From Lysinibacillus piscis (lineage in GTDB: Bacteria; Bacillota; Bacilli; Bacillales_A; Planococcaceae), in the NCBI RefSeq assembly GCF_026012395.1, contig NZ_BRZA01000002.1, positions 744,001 through 808,000 of the forward strand: a stretch of DNA of 64,000 bases, read 5' to 3'. The first letter of the stretch is position 1. Each line of letters starts with the position of its first letter. Shown here in pieces: positions 46,883-56,375 of this stretch. The notes below the pieces were generated by a model, which was given only the letters and a program-made list of their open reading frames with translations, made no database searches and was not told the origin of the DNA. The position numbers and the translations under genes are program-made.

Positions 46883-46894
46883 GCAATCGTTTGC
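46883..46894 (+). promoter_or_regulatory. LacI-type operator, distal copy
   Basis: GCAATCGTTTGC has the central CG and palindromic arms of LacI-family operators. It is the exact reverse complement of the site at 46974-46985. Confidence 0.6.
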
Positions 46895-46973
46895 TCATAA
46901 AATATTAAAATAATTGATTAGAAAATCCATAAAATATTGATATATCAACGTTTTATGGCTTTTTAAATTTTGT

Positions 46974-46985
46974 GCAAACGATTGC
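46974..46985 (+). promoter_or_regulatory. LacI-type operator, proximal copy
   Basis: GCAAACGATTGC lies 10 bp before the -35 element of the binding-protein gene. Its centre is 91 bp from the distal copy, which would allow looping. The LacI protein at 50471-51484 is the probable ligand. Confidence 0.65.
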
Positions 46986-46995
46986 GTAAAAAGTG

Positions 46996-47057
46996 TTGAC
47001 GTTTTGTCACAAATAATGCTATAGTGATTTCAAGAGTTGAGAATGACAACGTTTTCA
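46996..47057 (+). promoter_or_regulatory. Promoter of sugar operon with cre site
   Basis: TTGACG (46996-47001), 18-bp spacer, TATAGT (47020-47025). TGACAACGTTTTCA at 47044-47057 matches the CcpA cre consensus TGWAANCGNTNWCA at 13 of 14 positions and lies downstream of the start point, a position that causes roadblock repression. Dual control by substrate (LacI) and glucose (CcpA) is inferred. Confidence 0.7.
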
Positions 47058-47090
47058 TTCTGATTATCAAATAGCGAAGGGGTAGAGAAT

Positions 47091-48380
47091 ATGTTTAAGT
47101 TCAAGAAAAGTGCATTAATTCTTACGTCTGCATTGTTATTAGGTCTTGCAGGCTGTTCAACAGCAGACAATGGCAGCTCATCAAGTAAAAGTAAAAGCGG
47201 TGACAAAACGGTCGTTGATATTTTCCAGTTTAAAGTAGAGTTTAAAAATCAATTTGAAGTATTAGCATCACAATATGAAGAAGCAAATCCAAACGTTGAT
47301 ATTAACATTGAAACAGTTGGTGGCGGTAACGATTATGCAGGTGCTTTAAAAGCGAAATTCTCATCAGGTAATGAGCCAGCTATTTTCAATATTGGTGGTC
47401 CTGCGGATATTGATGAATACCGCGACCGTTTAACAGATGTAGGTGCTACAAAAGCAGCGGATGCAGCACTTGCTGGAACATTAGATGCTATCACAGTAGA
47501 TGGTAAAGTATATGGTTTACCTTACAATCAAGAAGGTTATGGCTTTGTTTATAATAAGCAAGTGTTTGAAAAAGCAGGTGTAGATGCAGCAGCTATTCAT
47601 TCAATTGAAGATTTAACAGCAGCGGTTGAAAAAATCGATAGCCAAAAAGAGGCACTAGGGCTTGAAGCAGTATTCGCAATGGCTGGTAAAGAAAAATGGA
47701 CAGAGGGGCAACACGGTGTGAATGCCTTTGTAGCGACAGACTTTAATAACAGTGCACTTGAAGCATTTAATGCCAAAGAATTAGCCTTTACAAAAGCAGA
47801 TCAATTCAAAAAGCATATTGATTTACAAAATAAATACTCAGTACAACCAGTAGTGAGCTTAGACTACTCTAAACAAGTAGAAGAACTATTCTCAACAGGT
47901 CGTGTAGCAATGATTCAACAAGGGAACTGGGTATATCCAACGGTAGAACAAATGGACCCAGTACTTGCAGAAAATATCGGCTTAATGCCAATTCCAGTGG
48001 ATGGCGAAATGAAGATGCCAGTTGGCGTACCAAACTATTGGGCTGTTAATGGCAAAGTAAGTGAAGAACAACAAGAAGCAGCTAAAGCATTTTTAGATTG
48101 GATGTATACATCTGATGAGGGGAAAGAAGCTGTATTAACACAATTCAAATTTATCCCAGCATATAGTGACTATGACACATCAAAAATTACAGATCCACTA
48201 TCAAAAACAGTGTATGAATATGCACAAGCTGGTAACACAACTGGCTGGACATTCAAAGGATTCCCAACTGGTTGGACAGACCTTATGGGTGCAGATTTAC
48301 AAAAATATTTAGCTGGTGAAGCAACATGGGAAGAAGCGATTACATCATCTAAAGGAAAATGGGCAGAGCTTCGTAAATAA
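47091..48380 (+). CDS. ABC sugar-binding lipoprotein
   Basis: A 429-residue family 1 extracellular solute-binding protein: signal peptide with lipobox at C22 (LLGLAGC), then VDIFQFKVEFKNQFEVLASQYEEANP-like start and a C-terminal EEAITSSKGKWAELRK. It captures sugar at the cell surface for the two permeases downstream. It is the first gene of the operon. The ligand is probably a mono- or disaccharide, judging from the catabolic genes that follow. Confidence 0.92.
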   Translation: MFKFKKSALILTSALLLGLAGCSTADNGSSSSKSKSGDKTVVDIFQFKVEFKNQFEVLASQYEEANPNVDINIETVGGGNDYAGALKAKFSSGNEPAIFNIGGPADIDEYRDRLTDVGATKAADAALAGTLDAITVDGKVYGLPYNQEGYGFVYNKQVFEKAGVDAAAIHSIEDLTAAVEKIDSQKEALGLEAVFAMAGKEKWTEGQHGVNAFVATDFNNSALEAFNAKELAFTKADQFKKHIDLQNKYSVQPVVSLDYSKQVEELFSTGRVAMIQQGNWVYPTVEQMDPVLAENIGLMPIPVDGEMKMPVGVPNYWAVNGKVSEEQQEAAKAFLDWMYTSDEGKEAVLTQFKFIPAYSDYDTSKITDPLSKTVYEYAQAGNTTGWTFKGFPTGWTDLMGADLQKYLAGEATWEEAITSSKGKWAELRK

Positions 48381-48485
48381 CCAATTTTTACATGCGTGTT
48401 GATGATGACAAGCAGTATATGTTAATGGAATGCATGGTTGGCATTAGGAGAGCTTAATGCCAACCATAGCAAACTACCAACTAGA

Positions 48486-48663
48486 TTTATCTTGATTCAG
48501 TGGGTGTCCAAACGCCCACTGAATCAAGATAAAAGCCCCGGCGGATGTTGCTGACGCTGCGCTTTCGCACAGAAAAACCATGTGTCATGGATTTGGAAGA
48601 GGAGCTTTTTCGAGTGAACTCGAAAAAAATCCAGACGCAATTACGCTGGGGCGTAATTGATAA
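48486..48663 (+). repeat. Dispersed structured repeat, copy C (most complete)
   Basis: The 5' part is a perfect 19-bp hairpin (48486-48504 with 48515-48533; arm ends ATTCAGTGGG). Then come GCGCTTTCGCACAG, the GTGTCATGGATTT core, hairpin 1 (TTTTTCGAGT 48606-48615, ACTCGAAAAA 48618-48627) and hairpin 2 (CAATTACGC 48638-48646, GCGTAATTG 48651-48659). It lies between the binding protein and the first permease, inside the operon, where it could adjust relative expression. A 61-codon frame crosses it but is not kept in copy B. Confidence 0.85.
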
Positions 48664-48726
48664 TGAAAGCTATGCGTCAAGCAGCACGCATTGTTTAAAA
48701 AAATTATTTGAAATGAGGTTGCCAAC

Positions 48727-49587
48727 ATGAAAAATAAAGATGTTTCTTTCTGGCTATTCCTTGCTCCAGTTTTGTTTGCCTTAAGTGCAGTGGTTTTAAT
48801 TCCTCTTCTATTCGGCGTTTATTATTCCTTCACAAACTGGAATGGAATCAGTTATACAGAGTTTCTTGGGCTAGATAACTATGTGAATGTTTTGAAAAAC
48901 GAGGCATTCCGCAATGCGCTATGGTTCACTGTGAAATTTTGCGTAGCATCCGTTATTGTCATTAACATCATGGGCTTAGGCTTAGCGATGTTGGTAACAA
49001 CTAAAATCAAATCTCGTAATATTTTGAGAACAGTATTCTTTATGCCAAACTTAATTGGCGGGTTAATCCTTGGGTTTATCTGGCAATTTGTATTTGTAAA
49101 TGTTTTTAGTGCAATTGGCAAGGCGACAGGTATCGGCTGGTTACAGGGCTGGTTGTCTGATTCCACAACAGGTTTTTGGGGAATGGTCATTTTAATGAGC
49201 TGGCAAATGGCTGGTTATATTATGATTATCTACATTGCTTACCTTGAAAATGTACCAGGTGAATTATTAGAAGCAGCAGATATTGATGGGGCAAACCATT
49301 GGCAAAAATTCCGTAATATTACGTTCCCACTGATTATGCCTGCCTTTACGGTGAGTATGTTCTTAACATTATCGAATGCTTTTAAAATTTACGACCAAAA
49401 CTTATCTTTAACAAATGGTGGACCTTACGATTCGACAACAATGGTGGCGATGGACATCGTTAATACAGCGTTTAAGTTCAATATGATGGCAACTGCTCAA
49501 GCAAAGGCAATTATCTTCTTTATCATTGTAGCCATTATTTCCTTGACACAAGTGTACATTAATAAGAAACGGGAGGTTGAGATGTAA
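48727..49587 (+). CDS. Sugar ABC permease, MalF/UgpA type
   Basis: A 286-residue inner permease subunit with six membrane segments and the EAA loop ELLEAADIDGANHWQKFRNITFPL that contacts the ATPase. N-terminal LFLAPVLFALSAVVLIPLLF is typical of this subfamily. It pairs with the next gene, whose start overlaps its stop (TAATG). Confidence 0.93.
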   Translation: MKNKDVSFWLFLAPVLFALSAVVLIPLLFGVYYSFTNWNGISYTEFLGLDNYVNVLKNEAFRNALWFTVKFCVASVIVINIMGLGLAMLVTTKIKSRNILRTVFFMPNLIGGLILGFIWQFVFVNVFSAIGKATGIGWLQGWLSDSTTGFWGMVILMSWQMAGYIMIIYIAYLENVPGELLEAADIDGANHWQKFRNITFPLIMPAFTVSMFLTLSNAFKIYDQNLSLTNGGPYDSTTMVAMDIVNTAFKFNMMATAQAKAIIFFIIVAIISLTQVYINKKREVEM

Positions 49588-50411
49588 TGGAGAAAAAGAA
49601 ATCGAAGCAGCGTCTTTTACTTGAATTATGCGGCATTCTACTTGGTCTTCTATGGCTATCACCGTTTTATTTAATGGTTGTCAATGCGTTCAAAACGAAA
49701 TTGGAAATATTTACAAATACAACAAAATTACCAGCAACATGGACATTTGATAACTTTACACAAGCATTTAAAGAGCTAGCCTTTTTGAAAACGTTTATGA
49801 ACTCGCTTATTTTATCTGTGGTGAGTATTGCGATTATTCTTTTCTTCTCTGCAATGGCAGCCTATGCTTTATCACGCAATAAAAGCAAGCTATCGGGTGT
49901 AATCTTCTTCCTATTTGTAGCGGCGATGCTGATTCCGTTCCAATCGGTCATGATTCCACTAGTATCGCTTTTTGGAAAAATGAATGCCTTAAACTTTTAT
50001 GGTTTAATGTTTATGTATTTAGGCTTTGGCTGTAGTTTATCAATTTTCTTATACTACGGAGCATTAAAAGGTATTCCAAAATCACTTGACGAGGCAGCAA
50101 CAATTGATGGATGTAATAAATTCCAAGTATTTTGGTATATTATTCTACCAATGCTGAAACCAATTTCAGTGACAGTAGCTATTTTAAATATCATTTGGAT
50201 TTGGAATGATTATCTATTGCCATCTCTTGTGATTAGTGGTGCGGGCACAGACACAATTCCATTGAAATTATTCTTATTCTTCGGTCAATATACAAAGCAG
50301 TGGCATTTAGCACTTGCGGGGTTAACGATTTCAATTATTCCAGTTATTGTGTTCTACTTACTGGCACAAAAACAAATTATTAAAGGTGTATCTGAAGGGG
50401 CAGTTAAATAA
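49587..50411 (+). CDS. Sugar ABC permease, MalG/UgpE type
   Basis: The second permease subunit, 274 residues, six membrane segments, EAA loop KSLDEAATIDGCNKFQVFWY. Forms a heterodimer with the upstream permease. The ATPase is not adjacent; the MsmK-type protein at 56424-57524 can serve it. Confidence 0.93.
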   Translation: MEKKKSKQRLLLELCGILLGLLWLSPFYLMVVNAFKTKLEIFTNTTKLPATWTFDNFTQAFKELAFLKTFMNSLILSVVSIAIILFFSAMAAYALSRNKSKLSGVIFFLFVAAMLIPFQSVMIPLVSLFGKMNALNFYGLMFMYLGFGCSLSIFLYYGALKGIPKSLDEAATIDGCNKFQVFWYIILPMLKPISVTVAILNIIWIWNDYLLPSLVISGAGTDTIPLKLFLFFGQYTKQWHLALAGLTISIIPVIVFYLLAQKQIIKGVSEGAVK

Positions 50412-50470
50412 ATATATTTTATAGTACAAAAAATGGTATGATAGATGCGATTTATGAGGGGGTATAAAGT

Positions 50471-51484
50471 ATGACTGTAACAATAAAAGATGTCGCGAAA
50501 AAGGCAAAAGTTGCACCATCAACAGTCTCTCGTGTAATTGCAGATCATCCTAAAATTACGCAGGAAACAAAGGAAAAAGTGAGAAAAGTCATGCAGGAGC
50601 TTGGCTATCATCCTAATTTACTAGCTAGAAAGCTTGTGACACAATCATCCCAAACGATTGGTGTGATTCGTAAAATGTCATCGAAGTATTTGCTGTCTGA
50701 TCCATTTTTTCCTGAAGCACTGCAAGGTATTAATGATTTATTACGCGCAAAAAAATATAGTATTTTAACTGTTAACGGCGAAGCGGAGGATGAAATTTAT
50801 CAAGAAGTGGTGAATATGGTACAGGGCAAAAGTGTAGATGGCATGATTTTACTCTATTCTCAATATCAAGACCCTGTATTTGACTTTTTAGTAGAGCAAG
50901 ATTTCCCTTTTACGATGCTAGGTAAACCGACTGAACATAGCAATAAAGTGATGTATGTTGATAATGATAATGTCAAAGCAGCCTGTGATATGACGGAATA
51001 TTTAATTCAACTTGGTCATACACGTATTGCCTATATCGGTGGTGATCCGAAATTTGAAGTACATAAAGATCGTGAACAAGGCTATCGACAGGCATTAATA
51101 CAGGCGAATATTCAAACAGAGCATATATTCAGACAGGAAGTATCGAAGGAAAATGCTCGAAACGTTGTTCAACAAATCATGGCTCAACAACCACGACCAA
51201 CAGCCATTGTGACAACAGATGAGCTGAGGGCTATGAGCATTTTATCAGCACTGTATGAGCAAAAGCTGCGTGTGCCAGATGATATAGCTGTCACAGCGTT
51301 TACGAATTCGATGCTGTCAGAGCTATCTAGTCCACCTTTAACAACAATGGATATTCATCCATTCCAGCTTGGCTATGAAACAGCGAAATCACTTGTCGAT
51401 TTATTAGAAAATCCAAAGATGATGAAACGCAATATTTTAGTGCCAGCCACGATTGTAACAAGAGAATCATGTAAAAAAATGTGA
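50471..51484 (+). CDS. LacI-family transcriptional regulator
   Basis: A 337-residue repressor: N-terminal helix-turn-helix TIKDVAKKAKVAPSTVSRVI and hinge, followed by a sugar-binding core (SVDGMILLYSQYQDPV, TRIAYIGGDPKFEVHKDREQ). This subgroup resembles MalR-like regulators of Bacilli. It probably controls the operon through the twin GCAAACGATTGC sites. GAGGGGG precedes the start. Confidence 0.92.
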   Translation: MTVTIKDVAKKAKVAPSTVSRVIADHPKITQETKEKVRKVMQELGYHPNLLARKLVTQSSQTIGVIRKMSSKYLLSDPFFPEALQGINDLLRAKKYSILTVNGEAEDEIYQEVVNMVQGKSVDGMILLYSQYQDPVFDFLVEQDFPFTMLGKPTEHSNKVMYVDNDNVKAACDMTEYLIQLGHTRIAYIGGDPKFEVHKDREQGYRQALIQANIQTEHIFRQEVSKENARNVVQQIMAQQPRPTAIVTTDELRAMSILSALYEQKLRVPDDIAVTAFTNSMLSELSSPPLTTMDIHPFQLGYETAKSLVDLLENPKMMKRNILVPATIVTRESCKKM

Positions 51485-51502
51485 AAAAAGAGGCGACAAT
51501 AA

Positions 51503-52222
51503 ATGAACATTACAGTATGGAATGAATTCCGCCATGAGCAGCGCAATGACAAAGTAAAAGCAATCTATCCACAAGGTATCCATGCCGTACTAGCAAGCTT
51601 TTTACAAGAAGAAAATCATCACGTTACAACTGCTACATTAGATGAAGCACAACATGGATTAACAGATGAAGTATTAAATAAGACAGATGTGTTACTTTGG
51701 TGGGGACATATTGCACATGATGAAGTCGATGATGCGATTGTTCAAAAAGTACAGCAGCGTGTATTAGATGGCATGGGCTTAATTGTCTTGCATTCAGGCC
51801 ACTTCTCGAAAATTTTCAAAACATTAATGGGCACTTCCTGTGATTTGAAATGGCGTGAAGCAACAGATAAAGAGCGCCTTTGGGTAGTTGATCCATCTCA
51901 TCCAATTGCAGCGGGCATTGGTGAGTATGTGGAATTGGAAAATGAAGAAATGTATGGCGAGCATTTTGATATCCCTGCACCAGATGAATTGATTTTTGTG
52001 AGCTGGTTTACGGGTGGCGAGGTATTCCGTAGTGGCGTAACCTATAAACGTGGCAACGGCAAAATCTTTTATTTCCGCCCAGGACATGAAACTTATCCAA
52101 CGTATCATAATGAACAAATTCAAACGATACTTAAAAATGCTGTACAATGGGCTGCACCTGTGAAACGCGAGCGCCCTGTATATGGCAATGCACAACCACT
52201 TGAAACATTAAAAGGAGAATGA
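51503..52222 (+). CDS. ThuA-domain protein
   Basis: A 239-residue member of the ThuA family (PF06283), a class I glutamine-amidotransferase-like fold: [20 protein letters not shown] at the start, [18 protein letters not shown] and [18 protein letters not shown] later. In Agrobacterium and Sinorhizobium ThuA and ThuB handle 3-keto forms of trehalose-type disaccharides. Here it stands with two ThuB-like dehydrogenases and a sugar ABC transporter, which supports a similar path. AAAGAGGCGA precedes the start. Confidence 0.88.
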   Translation: MNITVWNEFRHEQRNDKVKAIYPQGIHAVLASFLQEENHHVTTATLDEAQHGLTDEVLNKTDVLLWWGHIAHDEVDDAIVQKVQQRVLDGMGLIVLHSGHFSKIFKTLMGTSCDLKWREATDKERLWVVDPSHPIAAGIGEYVELENEEMYGEHFDIPAPDELIFVSWFTGGEVFRSGVTYKRGNGKIFYFRPGHETYPTYHNEQIQTILKNAVQWAAPVKRERPVYGNAQPLETLKGE

Positions 52223-52227
52223 GAGCC

Positions 52228-53253
52228 ATGACAAAATTAAAAGTAGCAGTAATCGGATGCGGAAGTATTGCGAAGCACCGTCATATTCCAGAATATGCAG
52301 CACAGGACAATGTAGAGCTTGTTGCCTTTTGCGACATTGTTGCAGAGCGTGCGCAGAGCTTTGCCAATCAATACGGTGCAAAGGCTTACACAAGCTATGA
52401 GCAATTATTACAAGAAGCGGATATAGATGCAGTTAGCGTATGTACACCAAATGCACTACATGCACCAATTTCGATTGCAGCACTTGAGGCAGGTAAGCAT
52501 GTGCTATGCGAAAAACCAATGGCTACATCAAGTGAAGAAGCAGATGCAATGATTGCGGCTGTTGAAAAAAGCGGGAAAAAGCTGATGATTGCGCATAATC
52601 AACGCTTTGTGGCTTCCCATGTAAAAGCACGTCAAATCATTGCAAGTGGCGAGCTTGGTCGTATTTATAGCTTCCGTTCTGCTTTTGGACACGGTGGACC
52701 TGAGGGCTGGAGTGCAGATGGGGCGAATAGCTGGTTCTTTAAAAAAGAATTAGCCTTTATCGGTGCAATGGGTGATTTAGGTGTGCATAAAACGGATTTA
52801 CTACGCTATTTATTAGGCGAGGAATTTGTAGAGGTAGCGGCATTTGTTGAGCAGGCTGCGAAAGAAAATTCTACGGTAGATGATAGTGCGGTCTGTATCT
52901 TAAAATCAGCAAGCGGCATTATTGGCACATTAGCAGCAAGCTGGGCATACAACGGTAGTGAAGATAATTCAACGGTATTTTATGCAGAAAAAGGTATTTT
53001 ACGCTTAGAGGATGATCCTGACTATTCATTAATTATTGATTATAAAAACGGCAATAGTGAGCGTCATAGCTTAGGTGCTATTCAATCCAATGAAGAGGGA
53101 AAACAAACGACTTCCCATGTGATTGAGCAGTTTATTGGCAGCATTGTAGAGGATACAACACCACCTATATGTGGACAAGAAGGGAAAAAATCATTACAAG
53201 TGATTTTAGCCGCATTGGCATCCCACGATACAAAGCAAATTGTTCGTGTGTAA
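52228..53253 (+). CDS. Gfo/Idh/MocA-family oxidoreductase (first copy)
   Basis: A 341-residue NAD(P)-dependent dehydrogenase: Rossmann motif KVAVIGCGSIAKHRHIPEYA, the family CEKPMATSSEEADAMI lysine segment, then MGDLGVHKTDLLRYL with the catalytic Asp/His region. Members oxidise sugar hydroxyls, including C3 of glucosides. ATG 52219 overlaps the ribosome site AAAGGAG, so ATG 52228 is chosen. It is about a third identical in layout to its neighbour, a paralogue pair. Confidence 0.93.
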   Translation: MTKLKVAVIGCGSIAKHRHIPEYAAQDNVELVAFCDIVAERAQSFANQYGAKAYTSYEQLLQEADIDAVSVCTPNALHAPISIAALEAGKHVLCEKPMATSSEEADAMIAAVEKSGKKLMIAHNQRFVASHVKARQIIASGELGRIYSFRSAFGHGGPEGWSADGANSWFFKKELAFIGAMGDLGVHKTDLLRYLLGEEFVEVAAFVEQAAKENSTVDDSAVCILKSASGIIGTLAASWAYNGSEDNSTVFYAEKGILRLEDDPDYSLIIDYKNGNSERHSLGAIQSNEEGKQTTSHVIEQFIGSIVEDTTPPICGQEGKKSLQVILAALASHDTKQIVRV

Positions 53254-53271
53254 TTTGAAGAGGTGAACAAC

Positions 53272-54315
53272 ATGACAAAACTACGAATCGGCGTCATTGG
53301 TGTAGGCGGTATTGCAACAGGGCGTCATATTCCCGCCTTTTTGCAACTTCCTACAGTAGAACTAGTGGCTGTTAGCGATATGAACAAGGCACAGGCACAG
53401 AAGGTTGCGAAAGACTTCGATATTCCGTATGTTTGTGAGCAATTAGAGGACATGCTAGATAAAATAGATGCTTTGGTAATTTGTACGCCAAATAAATTCC
53501 ATGCACCTATCGCTATTCAGGCTTTGAATGCAGGTGTACACGTATTATGTGAAAAACCAATGGCACTGAATACGCAGGAATGTGAAGCGATGACAGCAGC
53601 GGCTGAAAAATCAGGAAAAGTATTGTTAATTGCTTATCATTGGCGCTTTATGAAGGAGTCACGTGCAGCGAAGCAATTGATTGAGCTTGGTGAAATTGGT
53701 GAGCCACTTGTGATTCGCATTCAATCCATGCGTCGTCGAAAAGTGCCAGGTTGGGGCGTATTTACGAACCGTGATTTACAGGGCGGTGGTGCATTGATTG
53801 ATTACGGCTGTCATTTATTGGATTTGGCTTTGTGGTTAGTTGGTAATCCAAAACCAGCTGAAGTGAGTGGTGCAACCTTTAATGCATTAAGTCGTCAACA
53901 AGGACTTGTCAATGAATGGGGTACAATTGATGCGGAGACCTTTGAGGTAGAAGATCATGCGACAGCCTTTATCCGTCTTGAAAATGGTGCAGTCATCTTA
54001 CTCGAAACCTCTTGGGCAGCGAATATTTTAGCGGACGAGGAAAGTCTTAGTATTTCAGGTACAAAGGGTGGGATTGATGTTTTCCCACTGCGTATCAATA
54101 AAGCAGCAAATGGTATGCTGATGACAAATACGGTCGATTTTATACCTGAAGAAAAATCATATGATTTGTTACAGGCAGAGCATTTTGTGGCTTGCTGTCT
54201 TGGAGAAAGCACTGCCATTGCAAGCCCACAAGAATCAATGCATGTATCCAGTGTGATTGAAGCTATTTATGAGAGTTCTACCAAAGGGGCTAGTGTAACA
54301 ATCAATTCAAACTAA
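53272..54315 (+). CDS. Gfo/Idh/MocA-family oxidoreductase (second copy)
   Basis: A 347-residue paralogue: Rossmann motif RIGVIGVGGIATGRHIPAFL, CEKPMALNTQECEAMT, and the catalytic region GGALIDYGCHLLDLALWLVG. Two such enzymes in one operon suggest oxidation and later reduction of a sugar, or two related substrates. GAGGTG lies 6 bases before ATG 53272; the GTG at 53263 is inside it. Confidence 0.93.
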   Translation: MTKLRIGVIGVGGIATGRHIPAFLQLPTVELVAVSDMNKAQAQKVAKDFDIPYVCEQLEDMLDKIDALVICTPNKFHAPIAIQALNAGVHVLCEKPMALNTQECEAMTAAAEKSGKVLLIAYHWRFMKESRAAKQLIELGEIGEPLVIRIQSMRRRKVPGWGVFTNRDLQGGGALIDYGCHLLDLALWLVGNPKPAEVSGATFNALSRQQGLVNEWGTIDAETFEVEDHATAFIRLENGAVILLETSWAANILADEESLSISGTKGGIDVFPLRINKAANGMLMTNTVDFIPEEKSYDLLQAEHFVACCLGESTAIASPQESMHVSSVIEAIYESSTKGASVTINSN

Positions 54316-54340
54316 TTGTGGTGAAAAAGGAGCGGTTACA

Positions 54341-55309
54341 GTGAAATTAGGTGTGTTTACAGTATTATTTGCAGGTAAATCATTTGAAGATATGCTTGAC
54401 CATGTGAAAGCGGCAGGCCTTGATGCAGTCGAAATCGGTACAGGCGGTTACCCTGGGAATGCCCATTGTCCATTAGATGAACTATTAGCGGACGAGGCAA
54501 AGCGAACAGCGTATTTAGAGGCAGTGACATCACGTGGTCTAACAATTAGTGCGTTTAGCTGTCATGGCAATCCCATTTCACCAGATAAGGCTTTTGCAGA
54601 AGAATCAGATGTGACATTGCGTAAAACAATTGAGCTTGCTTCATTATTAAATGTACCTGTTGTCAACTGTTTTTCAGGCACAGCGGGTGATTCTGAGGAC
54701 GCCAAACAACCAAACTGGCCAGTTGTACCATGGCCACTGGAATATGCAGATGTGTTAACATGGCAATGGGAACATAAATTAATTCCATATTGGAAAGAAA
54801 TTGGTCAATTAGCAGAAAACCATAATGTGAAAATCGGTATCGAATTACATGGTGGTTTCCTTGTACACACACCGTACACTTTATTGAAGCTACGAGAAGC
54901 AACAAGCGAGGCAATTGGTGCGAACTTTGATCCAAGTCATATGTGGTGGCAAGGTATTGATCCAGTAGCAGCGATTAAAATTCTTGGTAAAGCAGGCGCA
55001 ATTCATCACTTCCATGCGAAAGACACATATATCGACCAAGACAATGTCAATATGTATGGCCTGACAGATATGCAGCCCTATGGCAATGTGCAAACACGTG
55101 CATGGACATTCCGTAGTGTGGGCTGCGGTCATAGCTTGAAAGAATGGTCTGATATGATGAGTGCCTTACGCATATACAATTATGATCATGTTGTGAGCAT
55201 TGAACATGAGGACCCAATTATGTCTATTGAGGAAGGGTTCAATCGTGCAGTGAAGAACTTAAATGATGTGCTAATTCGTGACTCATCGGGCGAGATGTGG
55301 TGGGCATAA
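54341..55309 (+). CDS. Sugar phosphate isomerase/epimerase-like TIM barrel
   Basis: A 322-residue xylose-isomerase-like (AP endonuclease 2) barrel. Metal ligands appear in order: KIGIELHGGFL (Glu), GANFDPSHMWWQG (Asp, His), IHHFHAKDTYID (His, Asp) and VVSIEHEDPIM (Glu). Relatives include IolE/IolI and keto-sugar epimerases acting with Gfo/Idh/MocA partners. The start is GTG with AAAGGAG upstream. It closes the catabolic operon; a terminator follows. Confidence 0.9.
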   Translation: MKLGVFTVLFAGKSFEDMLDHVKAAGLDAVEIGTGGYPGNAHCPLDELLADEAKRTAYLEAVTSRGLTISAFSCHGNPISPDKAFAEESDVTLRKTIELASLLNVPVVNCFSGTAGDSEDAKQPNWPVVPWPLEYADVLTWQWEHKLIPYWKEIGQLAENHNVKIGIELHGGFLVHTPYTLLKLREATSEAIGANFDPSHMWWQGIDPVAAIKILGKAGAIHHFHAKDTYIDQDNVNMYGLTDMQPYGNVQTRAWTFRSVGCGHSLKEWSDMMSALRIYNYDHVVSIEHEDPIMSIEEGFNRAVKNLNDVLIRDSSGEMWWA

Positions 55310-55321
55310 AGCATAGAGAGG

Positions 55322-55355
55322 CTGTAGGGAGATTTATTTCTTCCTACAGTCTTTT
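55322..55355 (+). terminator. Terminator of sugar operon
   Basis: CTGTAGGGAG (55322-55331) pairs with CTTCCTACAG (55340-55349) with one G-U pair; TCTTTT follows. Confidence 0.75.
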
Positions 55356-55408
55356 GCTGTTGCTAGGCATTTATGATATAGTCGCTATACGAAAAGGAGG
55401 CTTGCATA

Positions 55409-56293
55409 ATGAATCAAATTGAAGCGATTTATCCAAAAGCAATCATGACAGAGCAGCCACTGTCAGATGATACAAAGCTACACTATTATGATAAAAGCCA
55501 TAATCGCTATATTGCGATTCCTAAAGAGGATATTACAGAGAAGGAGGCCCAGTTACTTGCTCATTTTTATGTATTGATGGAGCAGGAAAAACAGACAAAT
55601 CAATATGCACCACTTGCACAGGCATGGTGGGATTTTCTGTTTGGCGAGGGGGAATGCCCAGAGGCGAAGACGGAGAGGGTACGTTTTTTGTATGTTCAGC
55701 TGTCTGCCAATGATCAGAGCGGCTTTTTGGAGGCAGTGGACACTTTTTTCGATTATAAGCTATTGGTTGTTTGGATAGGGGAAAAGGAATGCCTTTTAAT
55801 AGAAGAAGAATCCGATTATCCTGTGCAAGAAGAGGATGTTCGTATTTTTTTAGATGTGCTAGCTGGTGATTTTTACATAACAGGACGTTTATTTTTAGGG
55901 CGCTTTTCAACTGTTCAGCTATCATTGAAAGCGATGTATCACAATGAATTAGAGGCGGCACGTAAAGCAGTTTTGTTTATGCCTGAGCAACGTGTCATGA
56001 GAATTGAAATGCTTATACCACAGTTATTAGTCGTACAAAGCGGTGGTGAGCTATCTCGATTATTTGCCAATGAGCTAGCTTTGTTTCAAGAGGATTACGA
56101 TTTACGCAATATGCTACAATTGTTGATTCAGAATCACTTAAATGTGAGCCAAACAGCGAAGCAATTGCATTTACATCGCAATAGTTTACAATATCGCCTC
56201 GATAAATTCATCCATCGGACAGGTATCGATATACGTTCTTATGAAGGGGCGTTTGTTGTGTATATGCTTTGCCTGTTAAGTGGCAAGCGGTAA
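55409..56293 (+). CDS. PucR/CdaR-type regulator
   Basis: A 294-residue protein with a C-terminal PucR helix-turn-helix: NVSQTAKQLHLHRNSLQYRL then DKFIHRTGIDIRSYEGAFVV. The N-terminal 230 residues lack a clear sensor domain. Related regulators respond to sugar acids or purine catabolites. It lies between the sugar operon and the ATPase gene and may activate the latter. AAAAGGAGG precedes the start. Confidence 0.82.
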   Translation: MNQIEAIYPKAIMTEQPLSDDTKLHYYDKSHNRYIAIPKEDITEKEAQLLAHFYVLMEQEKQTNQYAPLAQAWWDFLFGEGECPEAKTERVRFLYVQLSANDQSGFLEAVDTFFDYKLLVVWIGEKECLLIEEESDYPVQEEDVRIFLDVLAGDFYITGRLFLGRFSTVQLSLKAMYHNELEAARKAVLFMPEQRVMRIEMLIPQLLVVQSGGELSRLFANELALFQEDYDLRNMLQLLIQNHLNVSQTAKQLHLHRNSLQYRLDKFIHRTGIDIRSYEGAFVVYMLCLLSGKR

Positions 56294-56375
56294 AGTGAGC
56301 TGGAGCTATAAATATGGGCAATGTGTACAAATTGTATGAGCAATCTTTGTGCATCTTGTCCATTTTTATTTTGTT

